A stretch of 64,000 nucleotides of DNA from Xanthomarina sp. F2636L (GTDB lineage: Bacteria; Bacteroidota; Bacteroidia; Flavobacteriales; Flavobacteriaceae), in NCBI RefSeq assembly GCF_026410195.1, contig NZ_JAPMLM010000058.1:124001-188000 (forward strand), written 5' to 3'. Every line of letters begins with the position of its first letter. The stretch's first letter is position 1. This document shows positions 43,689 through 51,252 of the stretch, in pieces. Below the pieces are notes generated by a model. It was given only the letters and a program-made list of their open reading frames with translations. It was not told the origin of the DNA and ran no database searches. The position numbers and the translations under genes were made by a program.

Positions 43689-44339
43689 ATGAAAAAAATG
43701 AAAGCATTATTTGGAATTGGCGCTGTTGCAGTAGCTGGTTTCTTTATGGTAGCAGCAGATCATATCGATGCTCCTGCAGTACAAGGTGGTACAAGTGATA
43801 TCACAGATTTTTATGCCTTTCAAGGCCAAAATACAGACAACGTTGTGTTTGTAGCAAATGTTCAAGGGCTCTTAAGTCCAACAGCAACTGCTGACGCAAC
43901 CTTTGATGAAAATGTATTGATTGAATTTAATATAGACACAACAGGTGACTATGTTGAAAATTTAGTTATTCAAGCCATTCCAAGAGATGGTAAAATGTAC
44001 TTTTTTGGACCAACAAATCCTACAAATGTTGGATTAAATAGCTCCATTGAAACAGCTGGAGCAAAATCTATGGTAGATATTACACCTTATGGGTCTCAAG
44101 CAATTTCTAAAACAAGTAATGGATTGAAAATTTTTGCAGGACCAAGAGATGATCCTTTCTTTATGGATTTTGCTCAATATGGCGAAATTCTTGCCGGAAA
44201 TGCAACAGGATTTAATAATCCAGGCTCAGATACATTTGCAGGAACAAATGTGATGTCTATTGTTGTGGAAGTACCAAAAACCATGTTGGGTGGTTCTGGA
44301 ACAATAAATACTTGGGTAGAATCTAAGAGAAAACAATAA
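43689..44339 (+). CDS. DUF4331-family protein, N-terminal-half type
   Basis: About 216 residues from the ATG at 43689 (MKKMKALFGIGAVAVAGFFM signal peptide). The earlier ATG at 43647 overlaps the promoter and is rejected. The mature part begins ADHIDAPAVQGGTSDITDFY, the first-half signature of DUF4331; full-length family members are about twice as long. The second half is encoded by the next gene. Likely periplasmic, possibly metal-binding (His/Asp-rich start). It is co-located with an ECF sigma system in an operon of three. Confidence 0.85.
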   Translation: MKKMKALFGIGAVAVAGFFMVAADHIDAPAVQGGTSDITDFYAFQGQNTDNVVFVANVQGLLSPTATADATFDENVLIEFNIDTTGDYVENLVIQAIPRDGKMYFFGPTNPTNVGLNSSIETAGAKSMVDITPYGSQAISKTSNGLKIFAGPRDDPFFMDFAQYGEILAGNATGFNNPGSDTFAGTNVMSIVVEVPKTMLGGSGTINTWVESKRKQ

Positions 44340-44360
44340 TAACCTTAAAACACTAGAATT

Positions 44361-44933
44361 ATGAAAACTTTACTAAATATAAAAAACATCGTTGCGGTCT
44401 TATTAATTTCAGGACTGGCCTTCAATTGTTCGAACGACGACGATATGAATTCAGCAAGTCCAATGCCATCAGAACCTGATTTTTCAGGAATCTATGCGCA
44501 ACAAGATCAAATCGGAAGACCAGCAGTAAATACTGTTTTTGTGTCTCCTTCAGGAAAAGACATGTTTAATGTAACACCTCCTTCGCAACAAAACGCAGCG
44601 TTTCAAAGCATGTTTCAAACTAATTTAATGGCTTTAAGTCCAGCTTACGCTAATCCAGGAGATACAAATGCACTTGGACTAGATGCTGCAACTTTTACAG
44701 GTTTACTGGCCACAGATGTATTAAACCTGTCTTTAGATGGAACAACTACTTTTTATGATGGAACAAATGTGTTAACAGGTCGTGCTTTAGCAGACGATGT
44801 GATTACCGTGGAATTATTATTAATTTTTGGAGGTGAAGATTTTTCTGAAAATCCAAATTTATCTAACGATAATGTTGATGCAAACGATAAACCTTTTTCT
44901 GCCTCATTCCCTTACTTAGCTTCGGCTTGGTAA
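44361..44933 (+). CDS. DUF4331-family lipoprotein, C-terminal-half type
   Basis: 190 residues with a lipobox (AVLLISGLAFNC, Cys around 23). The mature region holds DQIGRPAVNTVFVSPSGKD, which resembles the GRxGNPLVNEV region of the second half of DUF4331. With the upstream gene it therefore looks like a two-gene version of a domain that is fused elsewhere. It follows by 21 bases. A hairpin separates it from the TPR lipoprotein gene and may reduce expression of the latter. Confidence 0.78.
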   Translation: MKTLLNIKNIVAVLLISGLAFNCSNDDDMNSASPMPSEPDFSGIYAQQDQIGRPAVNTVFVSPSGKDMFNVTPPSQQNAAFQSMFQTNLMALSPAYANPGDTNALGLDAATFTGLLATDVLNLSLDGTTTFYDGTNVLTGRALADDVITVELLLIFGGEDFSENPNLSNDNVDANDKPFSASFPYLASAW

Positions 44934-44943
44934 TATTCTAATG

Positions 44944-44983
44944 GTCATTAGAGGATGGCTTTCATTCTCTAATGATTTTTTCT
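44944..44983 (+). terminator. Hairpin between DUF4331 and TPR genes (terminator or attenuator)
   Basis: TCATTAGAGGATG / CATTCTCTAATGA stem with one wobble followed by TTTTTT. The next gene continues 25 bases later on the same strand, so it may act as a partial terminator within the operon. Confidence 0.7.
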
Positions 44984-45007
44984 TAAAACAACAAAAACAA
45001 CAACAAG

Positions 45008-46303
45008 ATGAATACATATAAGAAATTCCTGCCAATGGTTTTAATACTTCTGTTTTTAACAAGTTGTCATACAAACCAAAACAACATTACAGATGTAGAA
45101 GATTATAATTTATATCTGCAAACAAAAGAAAATAACACGAAGCAAAAAGCCACTGAGGAACTTAATTTTTGGGAAGAAAAGCTAGAAAAAGAACCGAGTC
45201 AGTATCCTTATTTGGCTAAAATTGCTTCGGCTCAATCTCAAATGTTTCATGTAACAGGAGATATTGATCATTTAATTTATGCTGAAGAAAGCTTGATTAA
45301 AGCAAATAAACTTACCAATTATAAGCAATCCGGATACTTACGCGCTTTATCAAGAAATTATATTTCGCAACATAAGTTTAAAGAAGCCTTAGAGCTTTTA
45401 AAGAAAGCAGAATCTCATGGAGATAATCTAAAAGGAACTCAAAAAATGTTATTTGATGTCTATTTAGAATTAGGAGAATACGAATTGGCTAAAACATACC
45501 TCTATAAGATTAAAGATGTTGGAGATTTCGATTATTTAATCCGTTTATCAAAATGGAGCGATCATCAAGGAAATTTACAGGCAGCCATAAAATATATGGA
45601 ACAAGCAATGGTAATTTCTGAAGCTTCTAATATAGCAAGTTTTAAGCAATGGACTTATACCAATATGGCCGATTTTTATGGACACGATGGACAAATTGAA
45701 AAATCTTACAGCTATTATTTAAAAGCTTTGGCTTTAAACCCAGACGATGCGTATGCTAAAAAAGGGATTGCATGGATTGTTTATTCTTCAGAAAAAAATC
45801 CAGACGAAGCACTTCGTATTTTAAATAGTATTTCAGAAAACCATCAAGCTCCTGATTATTATTTATTTAAAGCCGAAATTGCTGAATATCAAAACAATTT
45901 AGATGTCAAAGATGAAAATTTAAGTAAGTATTTTAAAGCAGTTGCAAATACAAAGTATGGTCAGATGTACAATGCATACAATGCTATTTTATATGCTGAA
46001 GACTTGCATAAGATAGATGAAGCTTTTCAAATAGCACATATAGAAATTAAAAACAGACCAACGCCACAATCTTACGATTTATTGGCCTGGACCTATTACA
46101 ACAAAGGAAATTATACAAATGCTTTATCTGTTGCAGAAGAGCACGTTGTAGGTAAAACCTTTGAGCCTGAAGCCTTATTTCACTTAGCAAAAATTTATAA
46201 AGCCAATGGAAAAATTGCTGTAGCAGAAGAATTAAAAAAAGAATTATTAGAAAGTACTTTCGAGCTTGGCCCAGTTATGGAAAGAGAGATTCATAAAATA
46301 TAA
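45008..46303 (+). CDS. TPR-repeat lipoprotein
   Basis: 431 residues. Lipoprotein signal MNTYKKFLPMVLILLFLTSC, then a long array of tetratricopeptide-like helix pairs (for example FKEALELLKKAESHGD, EKSYSYYLKALALNPDDAYA, NKGNYTNALSVAEEHVVGKT). It is expected to be a periplasmic protein-binding scaffold. It is the third gene of the ECF-promoter operon with the DUF4331 pair. The exact role is unknown. Confidence 0.85.
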   Translation: MNTYKKFLPMVLILLFLTSCHTNQNNITDVEDYNLYLQTKENNTKQKATEELNFWEEKLEKEPSQYPYLAKIASAQSQMFHVTGDIDHLIYAEESLIKANKLTNYKQSGYLRALSRNYISQHKFKEALELLKKAESHGDNLKGTQKMLFDVYLELGEYELAKTYLYKIKDVGDFDYLIRLSKWSDHQGNLQAAIKYMEQAMVISEASNIASFKQWTYTNMADFYGHDGQIEKSYSYYLKALALNPDDAYAKKGIAWIVYSSEKNPDEALRILNSISENHQAPDYYLFKAEIAEYQNNLDVKDENLSKYFKAVANTKYGQMYNAYNAILYAEDLHKIDEAFQIAHIEIKNRPTPQSYDLLAWTYYNKGNYTNALSVAEEHVVGKTFEPEALFHLAKIYKANGKIAVAEELKKELLESTFELGPVMEREIHKI

Positions 46304-46402
46304 TATTAAAATTTACAATAGTGGTAACCAATGAAAAACATGTTTTTTAATAATAAAAAATAGAATTGAGGGATTTGGTAGTGTTTTTTGTTGGTTTTTT
46401 TG

Positions 46403-46435
46403 AAAACGTCAAGTTTATTTATGCTTGGCGTTTTT
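46403..46435. terminator. Terminator after the DUF4331-TPR operon
   Basis: AAAACGTCAAG / CTTGGCGTTTT stem with one wobble and TTTTT tail. It also marks the left edge of the orphan-gene array. Confidence 0.82.
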
Positions 46436-46523
46436 GTTGTAGTATAGAAACTAACAGGTGTATATAGAATTAATTAGATTAAAAATACGGATGTTTGTTA
46501 ACGATGTTATAGTTTGATTTTAT

Positions 46524-47204
46524 TTAAGATATCCAAGTTCCAATCACTTTTTCAATGATCCATTTTCCGTTGTCATCTTTACTTATAAAAATGCGATAGC
46601 CATTTCCAATTAGAATAGCCGTTGTAAATCCAGCATTCAAAACCCCGTAAGATTTACTCTTATCAAACAAAATTCTGCTAAATCCTATTTTTGCTCCTAT
46701 GTTAAAGTCGTATTTAGTTCTCCAGAATTCATGCCCATTTGGGAATTCAGATTTATATTTAAATACGAATTTTTTGTCGTTAGCCTTTAACTGACGTAAA
46801 TCTATTTTGAAACCTTTATTTAATTCAATGTTTTTAGAGTCTAAAATAATATTTTGATTTTTAAAATATTTGACTAATTCATACATGTCTTCTCTGTTGA
46901 AACTTTTTATAGAATCAGAAATAACTAAATAGATTGAAGTTGGATCTTGGATTAGAGAATCTTTTTTTATTTCATAGTTTTTTATAGCTTGTGTATATAT
47001 ATTAGTCTTTTTATAAGCTTCAAGAGCTTTATCTATACTTTCATATTTATCAAAAAATTCTGGTGAAGGCGGTGGAGGAGGAAACAGTCTATTGTCCCAA
47101 TATATAGAATCTAAAATAGCAGGAAATATTTCGTAAAAAACAATTTGTTCAAACTCAGTTTCTGAAATATTTTTTTCTTGCTTACAATTCCAAAACAATG
47201 ACAT
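46524..47204 (-). CDS. Orphan lipoprotein with frameshifted signal peptide
   Basis: 226 residues annotated from the ATG at 47204 (MSLFWNCKQEKN). Only seven residues precede the lipobox Cys, too few. Upstream in the same frame lies a perfect hydrophobic signal continuation (ISNYIFSIFVL), but the matching start codon ATG at 47245 is one base out of frame because of a run of six A (47237-47242 on this strand). With seven A the protein would start MKKISNYIFSIFVL. No function recognised. It is the last gene of the same-strand array. Confidence 0.7.
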   Translation of the reverse strand: MSLFWNCKQEKNISETEFEQIVFYEIFPAILDSIYWDNRLFPPPPPSPEFFDKYESIDKALEAYKKTNIYTQAIKNYEIKKDSLIQDPTSIYLVISDSIKSFNREDMYELVKYFKNQNIILDSKNIELNKGFKIDLRQLKANDKKFVFKYKSEFPNGHEFWRTKYDFNIGAKIGFSRILFDKSKSYGVLNAGFTTAILIGNGYRIFISKDDNGKWIIEKVIGTWIS

Positions 47205-47279
47205 TAAAACGAATATTGAAAAAATATAATTGCTGATTTTTTCATTTTGTTTGAAAATGTTTATTTGTATAATTTCTTT

Positions 47280-47370
47280 AGGTATTCAACAGATACTTCT
47301 TAAATAAAAACTCCAGCCAAGAAACCTACCAGTATGATTTGTCAAGCTGGTTAATTACACAATGTGTTTT
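47280..47370. repeat. Cassette-type spacer element E0 (weak palindrome)
   Basis: Gene-free stretch between two minus-strand genes. It shows a CCAGC (from 47312) / GCTGG inverted pair and ends in TTACACAATGTG plus a T run directly before the downstream stop codon, as in elements E1 and E2. Dyad quality is lower than in those. Confidence 0.4.
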
Positions 47371-47380
47371 TTTTACCTAT

Positions 47381-47962
47381 TCAAATTTTATAACTATAAT
47401 GCCCAATTATTTTAAAGTCAAAAAGACAATCTTCCAAAACTTGTCCACTTCCAATATTATGAACAATTAAATTACGTTTTCCATCTTTTGATTTTTTATT
47501 AACTACAATTCCAATGTGAGTTAATGCGCCACCTAAACTCCAACAGACTATATCTCCAGGTAAATAATCTTTTGGATTGTCTGAAATTGATTTTTCGATA
47601 CCTTTTCGTTTGAAATATGTCATTAAATTTGGAACTCTTCTATGATCTATGTTTTTATCAGTTGTTTTTAGTCCCCAAATTTTTGGATAAACACTAAAGT
47701 TAGCTTTCATGTCTTCATGGACATTTTTTTGTAAGTCAATCCCAATTTTTCGATAAGCACGGATTACAACATCTGTGCAAACTCCTTTGTCTTTTGGAAC
47801 ATCCCCGTTTGGATAAGCAATTGAGAAATAGCTTGGGTCATAAGTCACTTCTTGTGCTGTCAATTCTAAGGCGCTATCAGATAATTCAATTTTTTCAATT
47901 TCTGTTTGTGTAAAACAAAGATTAAAACAAAAAAATACTATTATTAAAAGCGCTTTTCTCAC
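47381..47962 (-). CDS. DUF1287-family protein (NlpC/P60-like), secreted
   Basis: 193 residues with a signal peptide (MRKALLIIVFFCFNLCFTQ). The DUF1287 pattern is clear: YPNGDVPKDKGVCTDVVIRA with a conserved Cys, then HRRVPNLMTYF, PGDIVCWSLGGALTHIGIVV with a conserved His, and HNIGSGQVLEDCLF. A Cys-His pair of the NlpC/P60-like hydrolase fold suggests peptidoglycan or amide hydrolysis. It is in the orphan array; the palindromic element E1 lies 35 bases upstream of its start. Confidence 0.87.
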   Translation of the reverse strand: MRKALLIIVFFCFNLCFTQTEIEKIELSDSALELTAQEVTYDPSYFSIAYPNGDVPKDKGVCTDVVIRAYRKIGIDLQKNVHEDMKANFSVYPKIWGLKTTDKNIDHRRVPNLMTYFKRKGIEKSISDNPKDYLPGDIVCWSLGGALTHIGIVVNKKSKDGKRNLIVHNIGSGQVLEDCLFDFKIIGHYSYKI

Positions 47963-47997
47963 GTGGTAACTTGTTTCTTTATTTTGTAATGATGTTT

Positions 47998-48133
47998 GTT
48001 AGCGGTTTTGTATATGAAAAGTGCGTGCTTGTGTCAGAGGATTTTCGGAACGAGAATCAGATGAAAGCAAGTACGCACTTTCCTTTGGTTTAGCACTAAA
48101 TTACACATTTTTTATATACAATGTTGTAACACG
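47998..48133. repeat. Cassette-type palindromic element E1
   Basis: 136-bp imperfect palindrome. Outer arms: GTTAGCGGTTTTGTATATGA (47998-48017) against TTATATACAATGTTGTAAC (48112-48130 region). Inner arms: AAAGTGCGTGCTTG (48018-48031) and CAAGTACGCACTTT (48068-48081), 13 of 14 pairs. It sits between the 48140 gene's 3' end and the 47962 gene's start. Shares CGGTTTTGTATATGA exactly with element E2. Confidence 0.75.
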
Positions 48134-48139
48134 TTTTTT

Positions 48140-48379
48140 TTAATCAAAAATCAGTTTAATTATCGGAACAATCATAAAAACAAAACCTATTGCGCCTATA
48201 ATTCTATTATTAAATTCATGTCCCATTTCGTCATAGTAATCCGAATCTTTTGGTCCATAAAGATATTCTTTGAAAGTGAATTTCTTTTTTCGGAACAATG
48301 TTCTCCAAATATTACCGTAACACCACCTTATCACTGCTCCAATGAAATTAAAAAATACTCTACCGAAATAAAATCCCAA
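48140..48379 (-). CDS. Small orphan membrane protein (79 residues)
   Basis: MGFYFGRVFFNFIGAVIRWC, then the charged WRTLFRKKKFTFKEYLYGPK stretch, and a C-terminal membrane helix (RIIGAIGFVFMIVPIIKLIF). Similar small proteins are common in Bacteroidota intergenic arrays; no function is known. It lies 11 bases after the 48391-48729 gene, so both form one transcript and one array unit. Palindrome E1 begins directly after its stop. Confidence 0.75.
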   Translation of the reverse strand: MGFYFGRVFFNFIGAVIRWCYGNIWRTLFRKKKFTFKEYLYGPKDSDYYDEMGHEFNNRIIGAIGFVFMIVPIIKLIFD

Positions 48380-48390
48380 AACTTAAATTT

Positions 48391-48729
48391 TTAGTATATA
48401 AACATTTTGACAATTATAAAAATCCAAATTCCGATTGCTGGAAATGACAATTCAATTAATATTAGTTTTTTATTTAAGTCAGTCCAAGTTTTCCAATGTT
48501 TTATTGCCAGTCCAATCACAACAAATCCAAGTCCGATTACAATTAACATAGAAGGAAGAAAAAACGTAAAATTATACCCAAAATTATGTGGTGCGTAACC
48601 TTTTTTTATTCCGAATAATGGTTCTCTAAATTCATTTATCACTAAAGCAAGAATTAAAATCCCTAAACTGGCAAACGCCATTCGAGTTGTCCATTTAATT
48701 TTCTTTATGTGTCTTTGTGTTAATTCCAA
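48391..48729 (-). CDS. Orphan three-helix membrane protein (112 residues)
   Basis: MELTQRHIKKIKWTTRMAFA leads into three membrane helices (about 15-35, 52-74, 90-110). No named domain. It is the first gene of a two-gene array unit. Its start codon at 48729 is 35 bases from the edge of palindrome E2, the same spacing as the DUF1287 gene has from E1, which supports the cassette-like arrangement. Function unknown. Confidence 0.75.
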   Translation of the reverse strand: MELTQRHIKKIKWTTRMAFASLGILILALVINEFREPLFGIKKGYAPHNFGYNFTFFLPSMLIVIGLGFVVIGLAIKHWKTWTDLNKKLILIELSFPAIGIWIFIIVKMFIY

Positions 48730-48763
48730 TTATGTAGCCTTATTTTAGGACGGGTCAAAATGT

Positions 48764-48964
48764 GTTACAACGGTTTTGTATATGACTCTTAGCGTGCAAA
48801 TTAGAAAATTATTTTCGGTTGAGCACAAGCCAGATTTTTAAATTTTATTATTTATCTTTTTTATTGGAAATCGTCAAATTTAAAAATTTGGCGACTTTCC
48901 AAATATGCCTTAACTTCGATTAAGCAACTAACAGGCTATGAGCTATATACTTTGTTGTGCAATG
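48764..48964. repeat. Cassette-type palindromic element E2
   Basis: About 200 bp. Left arm GTTACAACGGTTTTGTATAT (48764-48783) then GACTCTTAGCGTGC. Right arm AACAGGCTATGAGCTATATA (from 48930) ending TTTGTTGTGCAATG. An inner pair GCCAGATTTTTAAATTT (48829-48845) / AAATTTAAAAATTTGGC (48876-48892), 16 of 17, and a nested GGAAATCG / CGACTTTCC hairpin are present. It fills most of the 324-base gap at 48730-49053. Confidence 0.75.
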
Positions 48965-49053
48965 TTTTTTTACACATTTAGTTCATCCGTTAATTGAGAG
49001 TTTATTCCAGTTTTTAATTCAATTTCCCATAACAAATTAGTGATTATTTTTCA

Positions 49054-49410
49054 TCATTTATTCTGAATGTACAAATTTGGTTTTCTTATGAACGAGGCAA
49101 ATATTGTCGCCATAACAATTAGAATCGCAACTTCGTATGGCTTTCCTTTATACATATGAATAAACACAATGAATGTCATATAACAAGCTAAAAGAATAGT
49201 TCCGAAAAGTATAGTTTTATTGTAAAGAAATAGTGCTGTAGAAATTAATAGAAATATTCCAGTTGCTATCATTATTGTGCTATTCGCAACAATTTTGTCG
49301 GTTTGGTTTGAATTAAAAATTTTATCTAATGCGTTTGGAATAAAAAAAAGAGTGATTATCAGTGAAGGTAACCACTTTAGTATTTTCGAGAGGTTTTTTT
49401 CGGTTTTCAT
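49054..49410 (-). CDS. DoxX-like orphan membrane protein (118 residues)
   Basis: Four membrane helices; the first is LKWLPSLIITLFFIPNALDK, which resembles the start of DoxX-like proteins (F.P.GL.K pattern). The rest (IMIATGIFLLISTALFLYNK, LACYMTFIVFIHMYKGK) fits a four-helix DoxX layout, but the match is by pattern only. It is the first array gene on the minus strand; E3 lies upstream and E2 downstream. Function unknown. Confidence 0.7.
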   Translation of the reverse strand: MKTEKNLSKILKWLPSLIITLFFIPNALDKIFNSNQTDKIVANSTIMIATGIFLLISTALFLYNKTILFGTILLACYMTFIVFIHMYKGKPYEVAILIVMATIFASFIRKPNLYIQNK

Positions 49411-49476
49411 ATTTTCATTTAGTTTAGATTATTTTTCAAATCTATTAGTTATGTTTTGCTCTCAAACACTAAATTA

Positions 49477-49556
49477 GTAAGCGTTCAGTTTGGCATATCG
49501 AACGTTGATGTTTGAAGCGTAAACGTTTTCTTCAAATGTTACACAACGTATTATAC
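49477..49556. repeat. Cassette-type palindromic element E3 (short)
   Basis: Imperfect palindrome with inner arms TTTGAAG (49511-49517) / CTTCAAA (49530-49536) and partly matching flanks ATATCGAACGTTGATG against TGTTACACAACGTATTATA. It ends with the TTACACAACG edge related to E0-E2. Confidence 0.45.
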
Positions 49557-49568
49557 TAACACCAATAT

Positions 49569-49603
49569 ACTCATTATCCATTAAATGATTCTGGATAATG
49601 AGT
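49569..49603. repeat. Perfect inverted repeat at the right edge of the array
   Basis: ACTCATTATCCA (49569-49580) / TGGATAATGAGT (49592-49603), 12 of 12 pairs, loop 11. No T run follows on the minus strand, so it is a weak terminator for the anti-sigma gene or a boundary structure. Confidence 0.55.
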
Positions 49604-49644
49604 TATTAATAATATAAGTGTTTAGAGAAATTATTTAAAAAACC

Positions 49645-50451
49645 TTAAGATGTTTCCACAGCACCAAGCGTATAAAGTTGCTCAAGAGTAGGAGAGTCAC
49701 TTCCTCCAGCAGGTTCTAGAGTAATTCCAAAAGCTTCAGAAGCATTGGCGTTTTCTATAGTAAAGAGTTTGTTGTCGTCTGTACTAAAAGTATCTATGGT
49801 TCCAAGACTGGTTGGTGTTAAAGGATTCAATGTTAAAGACCAAACCTGATACACTTTTCCTTTTGGTGGTTCTGGTAAACCTTGTACATCTAAAACTACG
49901 GTATTGGTTTTTTTATCCCAATACACTTTGGCATAAGAGTCTGGAGATACGGTTTGTCCAGCAAGTGGCACAGCAATTATATCTTTATCTCTTAAAAAGC
50001 TAATAAGTTGTTTGGACTCAATTAAGTCGTTACTATATTTCTCTAATGAAACTTCTAATAACTCCTTGTCGGTTTCAACAGTTTGTATCTGCTCTTTAAG
50101 TATATTGTTTTGGTTTATAAGCCACAACAAGCCTAACCCAATAACAAACAATGCTGCCCAACCAACATAACTAAACCAATTTGGTCTAGGTTTATGTAAA
50201 GGTCTAACTGGTGTTTCCTTATCTATTTGTATTCCTAGCTTTTCTTTTACAGCTCTAAAAAGATGCTTGGTATTTGTTGGAGATACAGCAGCCGTTAAAG
50301 TAACTATGGTAGATTCTATTTTTAGTACTTCGTCAAGTAATTCGGGATGCTTTAATAAAAGTGCATAGATTTCCTCATTTTCTTTATCAGAAAGTGCGCC
50401 TGCAACATACAGTTCTAAAATTCCAGATTCTATGTATTCTTTAATATTCAT
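49645..50451 (-). CDS. RskA-type anti-sigma factor
   Basis: 268 residues. Cytoplasmic anti-sigma N-terminal domain (MNIKEYIESGILELYVAGAL, ending before residue 90), one membrane helix (about 98-115: WFSYVGWAALFVIGLGLLWL) and a periplasmic RskA domain (about 160-268: SYAKVYWDKKTNTVVLDVQG, FGITLEPAGGSDSPT). It holds its sigma factor at the membrane until a periplasmic signal triggers release by proteolysis. Immediately downstream (1 base) of the sigma gene, hence coupled. Confidence 0.93.
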   Translation of the reverse strand: MNIKEYIESGILELYVAGALSDKENEEIYALLLKHPELLDEVLKIESTIVTLTAAVSPTNTKHLFRAVKEKLGIQIDKETPVRPLHKPRPNWFSYVGWAALFVIGLGLLWLINQNNILKEQIQTVETDKELLEVSLEKYSNDLIESKQLISFLRDKDIIAVPLAGQTVSPDSYAKVYWDKKTNTVVLDVQGLPEPPKGKVYQVWSLTLNPLTPTSLGTIDTFSTDDNKLFTIENANASEAFGITLEPAGGSDSPTLEQLYTLGAVETS

Positions 50452-50452
50452 A

Positions 50453-50983
50453 TTATACGTCGAGCATTAATCTTAACTCGTTTATACAATTTCTATTTCT
50501 TGTTTTTATGGTTCCAATAGGCATCTCTAAAGTTTCAGAAGCTTCTTTTTGAGTATAACCTTTAAAATATAAAAGTTCTATAACTTCCACACACTTTTTA
50601 GCCAGCTTGCCAACAAATGCTTTAATGCCAATGGCATCAGTTTTGTCGTCCAAACTATCATGGTTCTGTATGATATCTACGAAATAATCTGCGTTGAGGT
50701 TTTTGTTAGAATTTTTAAAGCTCTTAGAGCGTATTTTATCGATAGCTGCATTTCTAGAAATGTTTATTAACCATGTAAAAAACCTACCTTTTTTCGGAGA
50801 ATAGCTATCTGCACTATGCCATGCTTTAATAAAGACTTCCTGCATGACATCTTGAGCTACATCATGATCTCTTACAATATTATAAATAACGCCAAGCATG
50901 CTTTCGCTATACATTTGGTATAAAGTTTCGAAAGCTTTTTCGTCTTTTTTTTGAAATCTAGAAACTAGTTGTTCTAACTGCAT
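50453..50983 (-). CDS. SigK-like ECF RNA polymerase sigma factor
   Basis: 176 residues. Region 2 with DVAQDVMQEVFIKAWHSADS and RFFTWLINISRNAAIDKIRS, region 4 with LYFKGYTQKEASETLEMPIG and a final INELRLMLDV. It pairs with the RskA-type anti-sigma downstream. The two matching promoter-like sites at 43618 and 51062 on either side of this operon are the likely targets. The region upstream of this gene itself shows no copy of the motif, so autoregulation is not evident. Confidence 0.94.
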   Translation of the reverse strand: MQLEQLVSRFQKKDEKAFETLYQMYSESMLGVIYNIVRDHDVAQDVMQEVFIKAWHSADSYSPKKGRFFTWLINISRNAAIDKIRSKSFKNSNKNLNADYFVDIIQNHDSLDDKTDAIGIKAFVGKLAKKCVEVIELLYFKGYTQKEASETLEMPIGTIKTRNRNCINELRLMLDV

Positions 50984-51061
50984 ACATTAAATTAATAGAT
51001 TTCTAAAGTAGTCATTTAAATTTTAAAGGATGGTAAGTCTGTCTTTTTTTTAATAAAAATA

Positions 51062-51090
51062 AAACCGACTTCTACTTTTTTTCGTAGGTA
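51062..51090 (+). promoter_or_regulatory. Candidate ECF-sigma promoter before the TonB receptor
   Basis: CCGACTT (51065-51071), 11 bases, CGTAGGT (51083-51089); same elements and spacing as at 43622-43646, and similarity continues for about 15 bases downstream (TTGAGAA in both). Confidence 0.75.
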
Positions 51091-51252
51091 ATTTTGAGAA
51101 CCATTTAGTATCAACAATCTATAACATCTATATAGCATGAACTTTAGAAAACAAATTGCTAGTATGTTAAAGAATAGTTAAGAATTATAAGGTCTCAATT
51201 ATGTCGTATTATTTTTACAAGTTAAATTTTTACCAACTAAAACTTATCAATC

